Part shown: positions 1 through 9,610 of the stretch, one piece after another | How positions within the stretch are numbered: position 1 is the first letter of the stretch | Layout of the letters: each line of letters begins with the position of its first letter | Assembly: GCA_016180805.1 (NCBI GenBank) | Contig: JACPAM010000124.1 | Location: forward strand, 1 to 37,214 | Reading direction: 5' to 3' | DNA: 37,214 nucleotides | From: Deltaproteobacteria bacterium | GTDB lineage: Bacteria > Desulfobacterota > Binatia > UBA9968 | Notes under the pieces: generated by a model | Seen by the model: only the letters and a program-made list of their open reading frames with translations | What the model was told of the DNA's origin: nothing | Databases searched by the model: none | Position numbers and translations under genes: made by a program

Positions 1-1018
1 CAAGCGTCTTTCTCGGCGCTTCGGTCAACTTTCCCGTCTTCAGGTCCCAGAAGTAGAAAATGTCCTCCCGGCCGCCAGCCTTGATATCCTTCTCGCGCAA
101 AAACTTGCCCGTCGACTCCACCACCAAAAGCGGCAGATCGGTCTGCTCCCGAACAAAGTCTTCCCTGTAGAGATTCTCCCGCATGATCACCTGACAGATC
201 GAGAGGGCCAAAGCCGCATCGCTGCCGATATTCACCGGCACCCAAAGATCGGCATGAATGGCCGAAGGGCTGTAGTCAGGCGCAATCGTGACCACCTTCG
301 TGCCGTTGTAGCGGGCCTCAGCGACGAAGTGAAAGTTCGGGATGTTGGTGTAGGCGGGATTTCCACCCCAAATCAAAATCATGTTCGAGTAAAACCAGTT
401 GTCGGCGGAGTCCGCAATGATCACCTTCCCCATCGTGACGGCCACCCCTTGATGGTCATCCCCGTTATCGGCGGTCACATTGGAAAGAGGCGCCCCGAGG
501 GTCATAAAAAAGGTCGTAGGACCCGCCCCTTCACTACCCGCGTTCATCACCCGCGTCCCCCCCGCCTGAACGATGGCGTCCGGGCCCTCCTTCGTAGCGG
601 TATCGATAATGGCATCGGCAACTTCGGTCAGCGCCTCGTCCCAACTGATGCGCTTCCACTTCCCTTCGCCTCGCTCGCCGACCCGCTTCATGGGATATTT
701 GATCCGGGTCGGATCATAGACCCGGTGGGTGTAGCAAGCGCCCTTCTGGCAGCCCCTCGGGTTGAAATCGGGGACCGAGGGATCGTTGCGCGCGGGATAG
801 TTGCCCGCCTGCTCCTCTCGCACTACGATGCCGTCTTTGACGTAGAGATTGAAGTTGCAAGCCTGCTGGTATGCGCAGTTGGTCAGGTGGGAGCTTTTCA
901 CCACTTTGTCCCACTCCCAGGGAGCGCGCCGGATCTCCTCACGCGAATAATCACGACCGCGGAGAAGGCCGCCATCGCCCAGCTCCAGGCTTTCTAACTT
1001 CAACTCGAGATCAGCCAT
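1..1018 (-). CDS. Type II DMSO-reductase-family molybdopterin oxidoreductase alpha subunit (alpha1), 3' truncated by window edge
   Basis: Reverse-strand reading from ATG at 1018 gives MADLELKLESLELGDGG...HLTNCAYQQACNFNLYVKDG...RGCQKGACY...DSADNWF...IWGGNPAYTNIPNFHF, collinear with the five full-length paralogs in the window. Not in the ORF track because no stop lies inside the window. Confidence 0.93.
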   Translation of the reverse strand, partial: MADLELKLESLELGDGGLLRGRDYSREEIRRAPWEWDKVVKSSHLTNCAYQQACNFNLYVKDGIVVREEQAGNYPARNDPSVPDFNPRGCQKGACYTHRVYDPTRIKYPMKRVGERGEGKWKRISWDEALTEVADAIIDTATKEGPDAIVQAGGTRVMNAGSEGAGPTTFFMTLGAPLSNVTADNGDDHQGVAVTMGKVIIADSADNWFYSNMILIWGGNPAYTNIPNFHFVAEARYNGTKVVTIAPDYSPSAIHADLWVPVNIGSDAALALSICQVIMRENLYREDFVREQTDLPLLVVESTGKFLREKDIKAGGREDIFYFWDLKTGKLTEAPRKTL

Positions 1019-1038
1019 TGTTTGCGTCCAAACTTTAG

Positions 1039-1204
1039 GGGCTTCGCGGCTCCCTTCGCTCCACGGCCTCCCGCATTGACCCTTCCGCGACTTGCTTGCA
1101 CAAGCTCCCTCGGGGACCGCGCTCTCGGCTGCGGCCGATGGGTTCGTACCATGAGTCGTACCGTCTGTAATCGGACGTCCGCAGCCTCGCTCGCGCTCCC
1201 CTCG
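1039..1204 (-). repeat. Bipartite dispersed intergenic repeat, copy A
   Basis: Reverse complement matches 27168..27390: 28/28 nt identical in one arm, about 99/104 nt in the other, with an unrelated insert (1143..1176) between the arms. Confidence 0.85.
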
Positions 1205-1233
1205 CTCGCGGATAAGCAGGTCCGTGGCCTTTC

Positions 1234-2715
1234 TCAACCATTCGCTCCCCCGCTGCCAAACAGTTTGCCCCACTTCGCTTCGATTTCCCGAATGCGCTCC
1301 GCGCTGGATCGGATGGAAGGGGGAAACCTGTCCTTCCACGCAAACGGCCTGCACGCCAGGATGATGGCTGAGGAGTGCGTGAAATCGGAGCGCTCCCGCT
1401 TGTCGGGCGGGAGCCGGGGATCAATGGGGCTGCCCCAGCAACCGTCTACAACTTGCACAGACTCCCGAGGATCACAGCGCGTGTTCAGGGCCCAGGAAAC
1501 CTGGAGCCAATCCGTCGGATCGATATCGTCGTCGACCACGATGATCCACCGCAGCATATAAGCCGTGCTGTAGGAGCCCAGGACTTTCAAAGCAGCGTGC
1601 AGCGCCTGGCCGCCCCAGGTCTGCTGTAACGCGATGATGAGCCCGCCGTAAGGCGTGCCACCCTCCATAGACCAGACGCCTCGGACTCCCGGAATCTCGC
1701 GGTCCAAGAGATCCCATACGACAGCCGAGCGGCGAATGTGACGCCCCAGGGCATAGTCCACAGTCGTGAGCAGAGGAGGGGAGCCCTGAAGTATCGGACT
1801 GTTTCGGTGCAGAACCGCGTGAATCCTGACCGGAGGTTGAGGCTTCGACGGGTGGTAATAGCCGGTCCACTCGCCGAAGGGTCCTTCGGGCAGGTCCGGC
1901 TCCCGCCCGGGCGGCAAGAACTCCCCTTCGAGCACGATCTCGGCACGCGCCGGAATCGGAAGTCCGCTGTGGGGACCCCTGACGACTTCTACCGGCCGTC
2001 CCCGAAGACCTCCGGCATAATCGTACTCCGACATTCCCCACGGCACCGGAAAGTTGGACGCGGCCCACAGCAGCGGATCCTGGCCGCAGCAGATGGCCAC
2101 GGGACAGCTTTCACCCCTGGCCCAATATTTTTTCCGAATCAAGTCCGTGTGACGACCGGGAGAGAGGTAGACGGTGGCGGTGTTTCGGTTCTGGACCTGC
2201 ACGCGCTCGGTGCCCAGGTTTACCCAACCCTCGTCGGGATCCCGAGTGATAATCATGCAGGCGGTGCCGATGTAGCGTCCGCCATCTTTTTCATGCCAGC
2301 GCGGGGCGGGAAAAAGATTGAGATCCACCTTTTCCCCCTTCACGACGTTCTCGAGCACGGGCCCCGAACCAACCTCATCCGGCGGGCGGGGAGCGAGACT
2401 GCGCTCCCGATCGCGCCAGAGCTTCACGTGTTCGAGCTTGGAAGCATCCAGCGGTAGTCCCAACGCGGCCGCCGCCCGCCTGTGCGTGGTGAAGAGATTC
2501 GTGGCAACCCGAAAACCTTTAGGATAGCCGGGTATGGCATCGAACAAGAGGGCGGGGGAATCAGGCAACAGAGCTTGCCATTCGCTGATCAGACCGATTT
2601 CCGTTTCCCAGTTAGCCCCGTCGACTTTCCTCAAATCTTTCTGGTCTTCGAGGTAGCGCAGGAAAGCCCGCAGGTCGTTAAACGTGAGGCTTTCCGTTGG
2701 CAGCTCCCTGTTCAT
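1234..2715 (-). CDS. UbiD-family (prenyl-FMN-dependent) decarboxylase/carboxylase
   Basis: 493 aa; FNDLRAFLRYLE...N-terminus, MIITRDPDEGWVNLGTERVQV, CGQDPLLWAAS, EGPFGEWTGYY, typical of UbiD family. Confidence 0.92.
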   Translation of the reverse strand: MNRELPTESLTFNDLRAFLRYLEDQKDLRKVDGANWETEIGLISEWQALLPDSPALLFDAIPGYPKGFRVATNLFTTHRRAAAALGLPLDASKLEHVKLWRDRERSLAPRPPDEVGSGPVLENVVKGEKVDLNLFPAPRWHEKDGGRYIGTACMIITRDPDEGWVNLGTERVQVQNRNTATVYLSPGRHTDLIRKKYWARGESCPVAICCGQDPLLWAASNFPVPWGMSEYDYAGGLRGRPVEVVRGPHSGLPIPARAEIVLEGEFLPPGREPDLPEGPFGEWTGYYHPSKPQPPVRIHAVLHRNSPILQGSPPLLTTVDYALGRHIRRSAVVWDLLDREIPGVRGVWSMEGGTPYGGLIIALQQTWGGQALHAALKVLGSYSTAYMLRWIIVVDDDIDPTDWLQVSWALNTRCDPRESVQVVDGCWGSPIDPRLPPDKRERSDFTHSSAIILACRPFAWKDRFPPSIRSSAERIREIEAKWGKLFGSGGANG

Positions 2716-2747
2716 GGTTCGACTCCGCTCACCATAACCGCTCTCTT

Positions 2748-5570
2748 CTACGCCGCTTGCGCGCGCCTTTCAGCCCTCCTGATCTCGACACGGGTGTCGC
2801 GGTCGTTTTGACCGGGCATGCAGATCAAAGGATCGGGTCGGATATGCCCATAGTCTCCAACCAGCTCGATGGGGTTCATGGGGGAGACCATCACGCTCTT
2901 GAAGTGGCGCCAGCCATCGAACTGGTAGTTTTCCCATGCGTGGTAAATGATCACCTGGCCGGGTCGGGCCGCCGCCGAGACAACCGCCTGAGCCCGGAAA
3001 GAGGCCGCGTCATTGAAGACCTCGATGTCGTCACCGTCCACGATTCCCCTCGAAGCGGCATCGCGCGAATTCACGAACAGGACCGGCTCTCCCCGCTGCA
3101 GGCCGAGAATCAAAGCGTCGTCAACCCAGTCGCTGTGGATGCTCCAGCGCGCATGGCCGCCGGTCACCTGCAGCGGATAATCTCCGCCCGCTTTCGGACA
3201 GTCCTTGTGCGTCGGTAGATGCTCTTCGAGCTCGAAATACCAGTCGTGGTCGATGTAAAACTGAATACGCCGGGTGAGCGTTGGATAGGGCTGCTTTTTT
3301 TTCGTGTGCCAGGTGAGAGGCACCAGGGGCTCGCCCACCTCCATGTCGCAGGCATTGCCGATGGAGCGCATCGCCGTCCCAAGGCCCGTGTAGGCGGCGA
3401 AACCTCTTTCCCTGACTTCCTCCCACCCGATCTGCTCCACGTTGCCGGTGTTGAGGAAGGCGTCCCGGGCCACCCCCTCCTCGTCATCCTCCGCGTAAAG
3501 CCCCCCGCATGTCACGCTCTCGGGAAGCCTATCGAACCTTCTCTCTTTGCCGTCCTTGTCCCGGTAAGCCCCCAGGCCCCGTGCCCGCGCCCGCTCGGCG
3601 ATCTTCCGCGCAAGACGCACGAAGACCGTCCACTCGCTGAGCGACTCATATAGAGGCTCGCATGCCTTGTTGCTGACGTGCATGAAAGGCGACTGCGTGC
3701 ATGCCCACAGGTTGGTCGAGGTCCGCTCATACCAGCCGCAGGCAGGCAAAACGTAATCGGAGTAAAGACCGGTGGCGCTCACGCGCCAGTCCACCGTAAC
3801 CACGAGCTTGAGCTTCGGCAGCAGCGTCTGGATGAGTCGATTCGTGGCTCGGGCTCGGCGGAAGACATTCCCGCCAACCTGAAAGAGGACCCGGGGCTCC
3901 TTTTCGACCGGGCGGACCAGAAACTGCCATCGCTTCGCCAGGGCTTCTTTGACATAGTCGCCAACGGGGCGCTTCAGATGCGGGTCCCAACTGTTATGCC
4001 GCTCGCTCAACTCCAGGAGCCCGCCGTGGAACAAGTGCTCCATGCACGTCGCCGAGATCCCGCCGGAGGCGACGATCTGCTTGCCATACTCGTAAAGGAT
4101 CATCTCGGTGGTGTAGCCGTCTTCCTTCCAAGCCGAATAGCGGGGGTCGCTCGAAGCAGCCGAAAGAAGCATCTGGTGCCCGCGGCGCTCCAGGGCGCCA
4201 AGCGCGGTATCGGGGTGCAGCGCCGGGAAGGCGCTAAACGACGCTCCTTTTCTTCCCATGTGGCCGCACAGGGCAAACACCAAGAGAATCGCCCGCTCGA
4301 TCAGATCGCCGTGGTAGAATTTCCCCCAGTTGCCCGCCGACACGTTGACCACGCCGCGGGCTGTGGCGATCTCGCGCGCCAGCTTTTCGATCAGGGATGG
4401 CGGGACCCCGGTAATCGCCGCCGCTTTCTCGGGCGTGAACCCGCGATCGAGGTGTTCGCGCAGAAGCTCGAAGACGGGGCGCGCCTTGATCTCTCCGGAT
4501 AGCGTGCGAACCTCATACTCTCCTTCAAGGGCTGGAGCCTTGCCATCGAGGGTCAGGCTTTTGCGCGGCGCCTCCACCACCTGCCCGCAGCTCTCATCAT
4601 AAAAATAAAAAACATCCTCTCTGCCGCCGGGTTTCAGATCTTTCTCGCGCAAGAGCCTGCCGTTATCCGATCGAACTAAAAGCGGAAGATCGGTTTGCTC
4701 CCGCACAAACTCCTCACGGTAGAGCTTTTTCTCAACGATGACCTGGGCCACTCCCAATGCCAGCGCGGCATCGGTCCCGACATTTATCGGCACCCAGAGA
4801 TCGGCATGGATCGCCGAGGGGCTGTAGTCCGGCGCGATGGTGATGAGGCGCGCGCCGTTGTAGCGGGCTTCGGCGAGGTAGTGAAAATTGGGGATGTTGG
4901 TGTAAGCCGGGTTTGCGCCCCACGTCAGGATGAGATCCGCGTGAAACCAGTTGTCGGCCGAGTCAGCGAAGATGATCTTGCCCAGGGTGATCGCCACCCC
5001 CTGATGGTCGTCGCCGATTTCGGCATTTACGCTCGGATGAGGCGAACCGAGGGCCTCGAAGAAGGCATTGGGGGCCATCCCCTCGCTGCCCTGGCTATGG
5101 ACCCGAGTCCCGCCTCCCTGAATGACGACCTCAGGACCGTCCGTCGTGAGCACATCGATCAGGGGATCGGCAATCTCGGTCAAGGCTTGATCCCAGCTCA
5201 CCCGCTGCCACCGTCCCTGCCCGCGCTCTCCCACCCGCTTCAGCGGATATTTGATCCGCGTGGGATCATACATCCTGTGGACGTAGCAGACACCCTTCTG
5301 GCAGCCGCGCGGGTTCGGATCGGGAACCGAAGCATCGTTCGGCGCAGGATAGTTCCCGACCTGCTCCTCGCGCAGGACGACGCCGTCCTTGACGTAAAGA
5401 TTGAAGTTGCAGGCCCGCTGGTACCAGCAGTTGGTTGGATGGGAAGACTTCACCACCCGATCCCATTCCCATGAGCTCTTCTGTAGCTCGCCGGAGGAAA
5501 AGGTGAAGGTATCGCTTCGGGGGTCACCCTTCACCTCCAAGCCTCCCAGCTCTAGCCTTAACGGAATCAT
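2748..5570 (-). CDS. Type II DMSO-reductase-family alpha subunit (alpha2)
   Basis: 940 aa; HPTNCWYQRAC...RGCQKG FS0-type motif, DSADNWF (aligned with the NarG/EbdA Mo-ligand Asp), C-terminal SDRxTRVE-like end (NDRDTRVEIRR). Confidence 0.92.
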   Translation of the reverse strand: MIPLRLELGGLEVKGDPRSDTFTFSSGELQKSSWEWDRVVKSSHPTNCWYQRACNFNLYVKDGVVLREEQVGNYPAPNDASVPDPNPRGCQKGVCYVHRMYDPTRIKYPLKRVGERGQGRWQRVSWDQALTEIADPLIDVLTTDGPEVVIQGGGTRVHSQGSEGMAPNAFFEALGSPHPSVNAEIGDDHQGVAITLGKIIFADSADNWFHADLILTWGANPAYTNIPNFHYLAEARYNGARLITIAPDYSPSAIHADLWVPINVGTDAALALGVAQVIVEKKLYREEFVREQTDLPLLVRSDNGRLLREKDLKPGGREDVFYFYDESCGQVVEAPRKSLTLDGKAPALEGEYEVRTLSGEIKARPVFELLREHLDRGFTPEKAAAITGVPPSLIEKLAREIATARGVVNVSAGNWGKFYHGDLIERAILLVFALCGHMGRKGASFSAFPALHPDTALGALERRGHQMLLSAASSDPRYSAWKEDGYTTEMILYEYGKQIVASGGISATCMEHLFHGGLLELSERHNSWDPHLKRPVGDYVKEALAKRWQFLVRPVEKEPRVLFQVGGNVFRRARATNRLIQTLLPKLKLVVTVDWRVSATGLYSDYVLPACGWYERTSTNLWACTQSPFMHVSNKACEPLYESLSEWTVFVRLARKIAERARARGLGAYRDKDGKERRFDRLPESVTCGGLYAEDDEEGVARDAFLNTGNVEQIGWEEVRERGFAAYTGLGTAMRSIGNACDMEVGEPLVPLTWHTKKKQPYPTLTRRIQFYIDHDWYFELEEHLPTHKDCPKAGGDYPLQVTGGHARWSIHSDWVDDALILGLQRGEPVLFVNSRDAASRGIVDGDDIEVFNDAASFRAQAVVSAAARPGQVIIYHAWENYQFDGWRHFKSVMVSPMNPIELVGDYGHIRPDPLICMPGQNDRDTRVEIRRAERRAQAA

Positions 5571-5589
5571 TTTCCTTTAGTTTCAGCTT

Positions 5590-5640
5590 CACCCTCACCC
5601 TACCCTCTCCCTTGGAGGGAGAGGATCAAAGGTGAGGGTG
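5590..5640. repeat. Intergenic nested palindrome (REP-like)
   Basis: CACCCTCACC (5590-5599) pairs with GGTGAGGGTG (5631-5640); inner CCTCTCCC (5604-5611) pairs with GGGAGAGG (5617-5624). Confidence 0.75.
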
Positions 5641-5677
5641 TAAAAATTCCAAATATCTTTGGTTAGGATCTACTTTC

Positions 5678-6760
5678 TCAACGCCCCAAGACCCATTTCA
5701 TTCGTTCAACCACTTCTTGAGGTTGCGCAATCAGTTCTTTTGCCAGCGACGCCAGCTCTTCCCCGTCGAGGAGTTTGACTTCCCATCCTCTTTTCTTGGC
5801 TTCGGCTCGAAGCTCCGGATCGCCCACGGCTCTGGCGAAGGCGTCGCGGAGGGTCCTAACGATCTCCGCGGGAACTCCGGGCGGAGCTAGAATGGGGCGG
5901 CCGAGCATGGGAGCGGAGACAACCACCCGGGCAAGCCGCCGGCCGGATTCGGGCGTCTTGTACCGCTCCATCAGCTCATAAATCGTCGGGACTTCCGGCA
6001 GTCTCGGATCCCGTTTTCTGCCGGTTTGAAGCAGCACGCGCACGAAACCCTCTTTGTGCCAGCTCCTGTATGGCTCACGGCCGAAGTACGTGGCTACGAG
6101 CGGTGACCAGCACAGGACTTCGCCCCTAAGGACACCGAGGTCGATCTCCGGCCCGCCCGGATAACCGCTGACAATTTTGATCTTAATACCAAGGGTCTCC
6201 TCGAGTAGCCTGGGGATATAATGGCCGGTAGTAGTTGTTCCCGAACTGCCGCACTTGGGAGGTTCCTTAGCTGCGCGAAGGTCGTCCGCTGTGCGGTAGG
6301 GCGAGTCCGAACGGATATAAAATAAGATCTCATTTTGCTCCGGCGAGCCGATCCATGTGAACTTCGCCCAATCGAACTGAACCTCTTTTCGTCCGATGAG
6401 CTGCTCAAAGTAGAGCGCCGGATTGACAGCGCCGAGAGTCAGCCCGTCCGGTTTCGCAATTCCATAGACATAGTTTGCCGCGACCAGCGAGCCTGCCCCT
6501 GGCATATTCTGGGAAATGATGTCGGGATTTCCCGGGATATGCTTGCCTAAATAGCGGGCGACAACGCGCGCCCACAGGTCATAGCCTCCTCCGGCGGTGG
6601 TTCCGATAAGAAGCCTGATGGACTTTGCTTTGTAGAAAGGCTCCTGCGCAAAAGCGGCTGGATCAAGGGACAAAGGGATGAAGAGATAAAGGGAGAGCGC
6701 AATCAGCCCATTGATCCCTCTAGCGCGTAAACTCTGTAACCCTTTTGGGGTCATGGGCAA
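5678..6760 (-). CDS. Tripartite tricarboxylate transporter substrate-binding protein (TctC/Bug family)
   Basis: 360 aa; hydrophobic signal peptide ending AFAQE, then IRLLIGTTAGGGYDLWARVVARYLGKHIPGNPDIISQNMPGAGSLVAANYVY. Confidence 0.88.
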   Translation of the reverse strand: MPMTPKGLQSLRARGINGLIALSLYLFIPLSLDPAAFAQEPFYKAKSIRLLIGTTAGGGYDLWARVVARYLGKHIPGNPDIISQNMPGAGSLVAANYVYGIAKPDGLTLGAVNPALYFEQLIGRKEVQFDWAKFTWIGSPEQNEILFYIRSDSPYRTADDLRAAKEPPKCGSSGTTTTGHYIPRLLEETLGIKIKIVSGYPGGPEIDLGVLRGEVLCWSPLVATYFGREPYRSWHKEGFVRVLLQTGRKRDPRLPEVPTIYELMERYKTPESGRRLARVVVSAPMLGRPILAPPGVPAEIVRTLRDAFARAVGDPELRAEAKKRGWEVKLLDGEELASLAKELIAQPQEVVERMKWVLGR

Positions 6761-6769
6761 ACCCCTTTC

Positions 6770-9340
6770 CTACACTGGCTCGGCTTGAGCCACGTAGCGC
6801 TCCGCCTCGACCAAGTTAGTGACCGCGGGAGCTGTGACAGGGCTTTCCATATCGGTAAAGAAAATATTCGGCGTGCACCCCCAGTCCACCCCGTCTTTGT
6901 CGGGCTCGTAATTGCCGCCGTGGTGAATCACGACCATCCCGGGTAGAATCCGAGAAGTGACGTAGGCCGGAAGAACTCCCACTCCCTTGTCGTTATGAAT
7001 CCTGACTAAATCCCCATCCTTAATTCCCCTGGCTTGGGCGTCCGCTGCATTCATCCAGATGGCATGGCGATAGCAATCGCCACGCAACCAGGGAATGTTC
7101 CAAAAGGTGGTGTGATTGCGATACCTCGGATAACAGCTCAAAAGCATCAACGGGAAACGCTTCACGTCCGCATGGTCCATGCCTCGGTATATGGGCTGAT
7201 AAGCTGCGAAAGGAGCCAGGTCCCGCCAGTCATTAGGGAGGTTATCAATAAGCTGGCCGTGATCATCGAAGTGAAGCTTCCCTCGCTGCGACTCGTCGCC
7301 AACGATATGGCTATAAAGCTCAATCTTGCCGCTCCGAGTCTTCAGCGGCTTTCCCCCCTCGATAAAACTCTTGTACCCGTGCCAGGGCTCGTCATACGCC
7401 TCATCCACATTGATCAAACAGTCCTTGGTGAATTTCCTCCACTGAGGAGCTTTGACTCCTTGCTTGCGCAGCGCCTTCGCGCAGCTCCGGTACTCATCTC
7501 TGAGGTAACGCTCCCAGCTCTCGTCCCAGTTGCCCCGCTTGTAGTAGCGGTTGTACTGCTCGCCGATGCCCAGCCGGCGCGCCAGCTCAGAGTAGACCCA
7601 GTCGTCTGGCCTCGCCTCTCCCTGTGGCGGAACAACGCCGGGGAGGAATGTGTAATTCGCGAAGCCTCCATAGCCCGCAGTTTGAATTGTCCGTTGTTCC
7701 AGCGTCATCTCAGTCAGAGGAAAGATCACATCGGCATGACGGGCCATCGAAGCCATCTGGGTACCCGCCCACACAACAAACTCAAGCTTCTCGAGCGCCT
7801 TAAGCTGATCATTTGTGGAATCGACGTTGTTGTTGAGCGTGTTCGTACCCGGACCGTAGTATGTTCCCCAAAGCATCATCTTAGGATTGGGCAGGGTCTC
7901 TTCTGTGGCGGTCCCGTTGTCTTCAATGGTGTCTTCGATGGCGCCTCCTGCCGTTCCCCCGGCCCAAACCCTTGACAAAGGCCGCTTGGGAAGCGGACCT
8001 GTACGCCATCCGATCTTTCGCTTGTATTCCTCAACGCTCATCTCGCCGGAGCGAACCTTATCCTGAAGCAGTACCATCTGGGCCCACTTGTGGCTGCGAT
8101 ACATCTTCGGAATCATTCGCCTCGGAATATCTCCGTATGGCATGAGCACGCTGGGCTTGTCGCGAAAACGCAAATGAAGGGGCACGGAACCTCCTGCCAC
8201 ACCCCAATAGCCCATAATGGCCTGGAGACTAGCCGCCCCACGAGCCGTGTTTTCCCCCCGGCTCTTTCTGTCCAGTCCGTAGCCTTTCCACAGCCAGGTA
8301 GGCTTCATCCGCGCATAGAGGCGAGCAAACTCCCGGATCGTCTCTGCTGGAACCGTGCAGATCTTCTCCGCCCATTCGGGTGTCTTCTCGATACCATCAG
8401 TCTCGCCAAAAATATAGGCGCGCCACTTCTCGAAGCCGCCCTGATCGACGTACTTCGCCACGAACTCCTTGTTGTATAGGTTCTCTCTGATGAGCACGTT
8501 GGCCACGGCCAGCATCATGGCCGCATCCGTCCCGGGCTTGATGGGAATCCACTGATCCGCCAGAACCTCCGCAGCGACCGTGTACCGACAGTCGATACAA
8601 ATGACAGGCGTGCCTCTCTCTCTAGCCATCTTGATGTAGTAGGCCAACTGGTGCCCGGGTCCGAAGTGTGTGATCGTCGGCTCAAACCCCCAAAGGACGA
8701 TCATTTTGGTATTCATCAGGAAATCGGCCATGTCGTTGGAGCCTTCACCGTAGGACCAACCCGGCACGCCCGCCATGAGGTGCATGGCAAGCCGCCCGGG
8801 ATCCATGGAGCACCATCCCCATCCCTCGATTCCCGCACCCCACAGACCAAATAGCCGCTCAAGCCGAGCATTGGGCGCATACGGAGTAAAGACCGAGTAA
8901 GGCCCGTAGCGCTCCGCCACCTCTTTCATCTTGTTGGCCACAAGGTCGAGAGCCTCGTTCCAGGTAATGCGCTCGAATTTTCCCTCTCCCCTCTTGGTCC
9001 CTTCCACCCGCTTCATGGGGTAGAGGATGCGCTCAGGCGAAGTGGCGAGCTTGTGGAACATCCATCCCATAGGGCAGCCCCGGAGCTGAAGCCGGTTTTT
9101 GATCAGGTCGAGATCGGAGACAACCGCGTCCTCCCGCCCGACGCCGCGGTTGTAATGATCGTCGGGCTCAATAGCGGTGACCTTGCCGTTGCGCCTGCGG
9201 ACCTTGAGCACGCACTGGCTGCCGCCGCAGTTGATCCGACACCCGGTGTAGAGAACTTCCTCGTCGGCGTGAAGGTTTTTGAGCTTTCTGACGATACCGT
9301 CGCGCCGCGTCCTTACCCCAACTCTGTTTCTCGATGGCAT
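6770..9340 (-). CDS. Molybdopterin-dependent oxidoreductase, DmsA-like, divergent from the alpha array
   Basis: 856 aa; GCRINCGGSQC...LRGCPMGW Fe-S motif, ITWNEALDLVANKM, WIPIKPGTDAAMMLAVANVLI, C-terminal DPR-type molydopterin-binding domain (WMNAADAQARGIKDGDLVRIHNDKG). Confidence 0.88.
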   Translation of the reverse strand: MPSRNRVGVRTRRDGIVRKLKNLHADEEVLYTGCRINCGGSQCVLKVRRRNGKVTAIEPDDHYNRGVGREDAVVSDLDLIKNRLQLRGCPMGWMFHKLATSPERILYPMKRVEGTKRGEGKFERITWNEALDLVANKMKEVAERYGPYSVFTPYAPNARLERLFGLWGAGIEGWGWCSMDPGRLAMHLMAGVPGWSYGEGSNDMADFLMNTKMIVLWGFEPTITHFGPGHQLAYYIKMARERGTPVICIDCRYTVAAEVLADQWIPIKPGTDAAMMLAVANVLIRENLYNKEFVAKYVDQGGFEKWRAYIFGETDGIEKTPEWAEKICTVPAETIREFARLYARMKPTWLWKGYGLDRKSRGENTARGAASLQAIMGYWGVAGGSVPLHLRFRDKPSVLMPYGDIPRRMIPKMYRSHKWAQMVLLQDKVRSGEMSVEEYKRKIGWRTGPLPKRPLSRVWAGGTAGGAIEDTIEDNGTATEETLPNPKMMLWGTYYGPGTNTLNNNVDSTNDQLKALEKLEFVVWAGTQMASMARHADVIFPLTEMTLEQRTIQTAGYGGFANYTFLPGVVPPQGEARPDDWVYSELARRLGIGEQYNRYYKRGNWDESWERYLRDEYRSCAKALRKQGVKAPQWRKFTKDCLINVDEAYDEPWHGYKSFIEGGKPLKTRSGKIELYSHIVGDESQRGKLHFDDHGQLIDNLPNDWRDLAPFAAYQPIYRGMDHADVKRFPLMLLSCYPRYRNHTTFWNIPWLRGDCYRHAIWMNAADAQARGIKDGDLVRIHNDKGVGVLPAYVTSRILPGMVVIHHGGNYEPDKDGVDWGCTPNIFFTDMESPVTAPAVTNLVEAERYVAQAEPV

Positions 9341-9408
9341 AGACAGCTCAAGCCTCCTTCAAAGTGCGATGGTTCAAGTCGTTTAAGACGGTGCTGAACA
9401 AGAGTTTT

Positions 9409-9500
9409 TCATGCTTCGACTAGCTCAGCATGAACGGAAATTCGTCAATCTTTTCAACACTTGCTCCGTTCGCCCTGAGCGTGTCGAAGGGTGAACGGAG
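9409..9500. repeat. Pair of intergenic REP-like palindromes
   Basis: TCATGCT-N11-AGCATGA (9409-9433) and CTCCGTTCGCCCT...AGGGTGAACGGAG (9464-9500, one G/A mismatch). The second translates in one frame to FALSVSKGER, a phrase often seen in spurious ORFs over dispersed palindromes. Confidence 0.75.
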
Positions 9501-9610
9501 GCTTTTTCAGCAACCTGTTAAGCCGTTCAAGCAGTTAACCACATTGAACGCTTTGAACGTTTTAAACGTTCGGTTGCCGTCTTGGCTTGGCGAGCAGGCC
9601 CTGGCTTTGA

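Noticed and set aside
1035-1561. ORFs 1022..1561 (+) and 1035..1424 (-)
   Set aside because: Composed of the bipartite repeat plus antisense or alternate frame of UbiD; no protein family signal.
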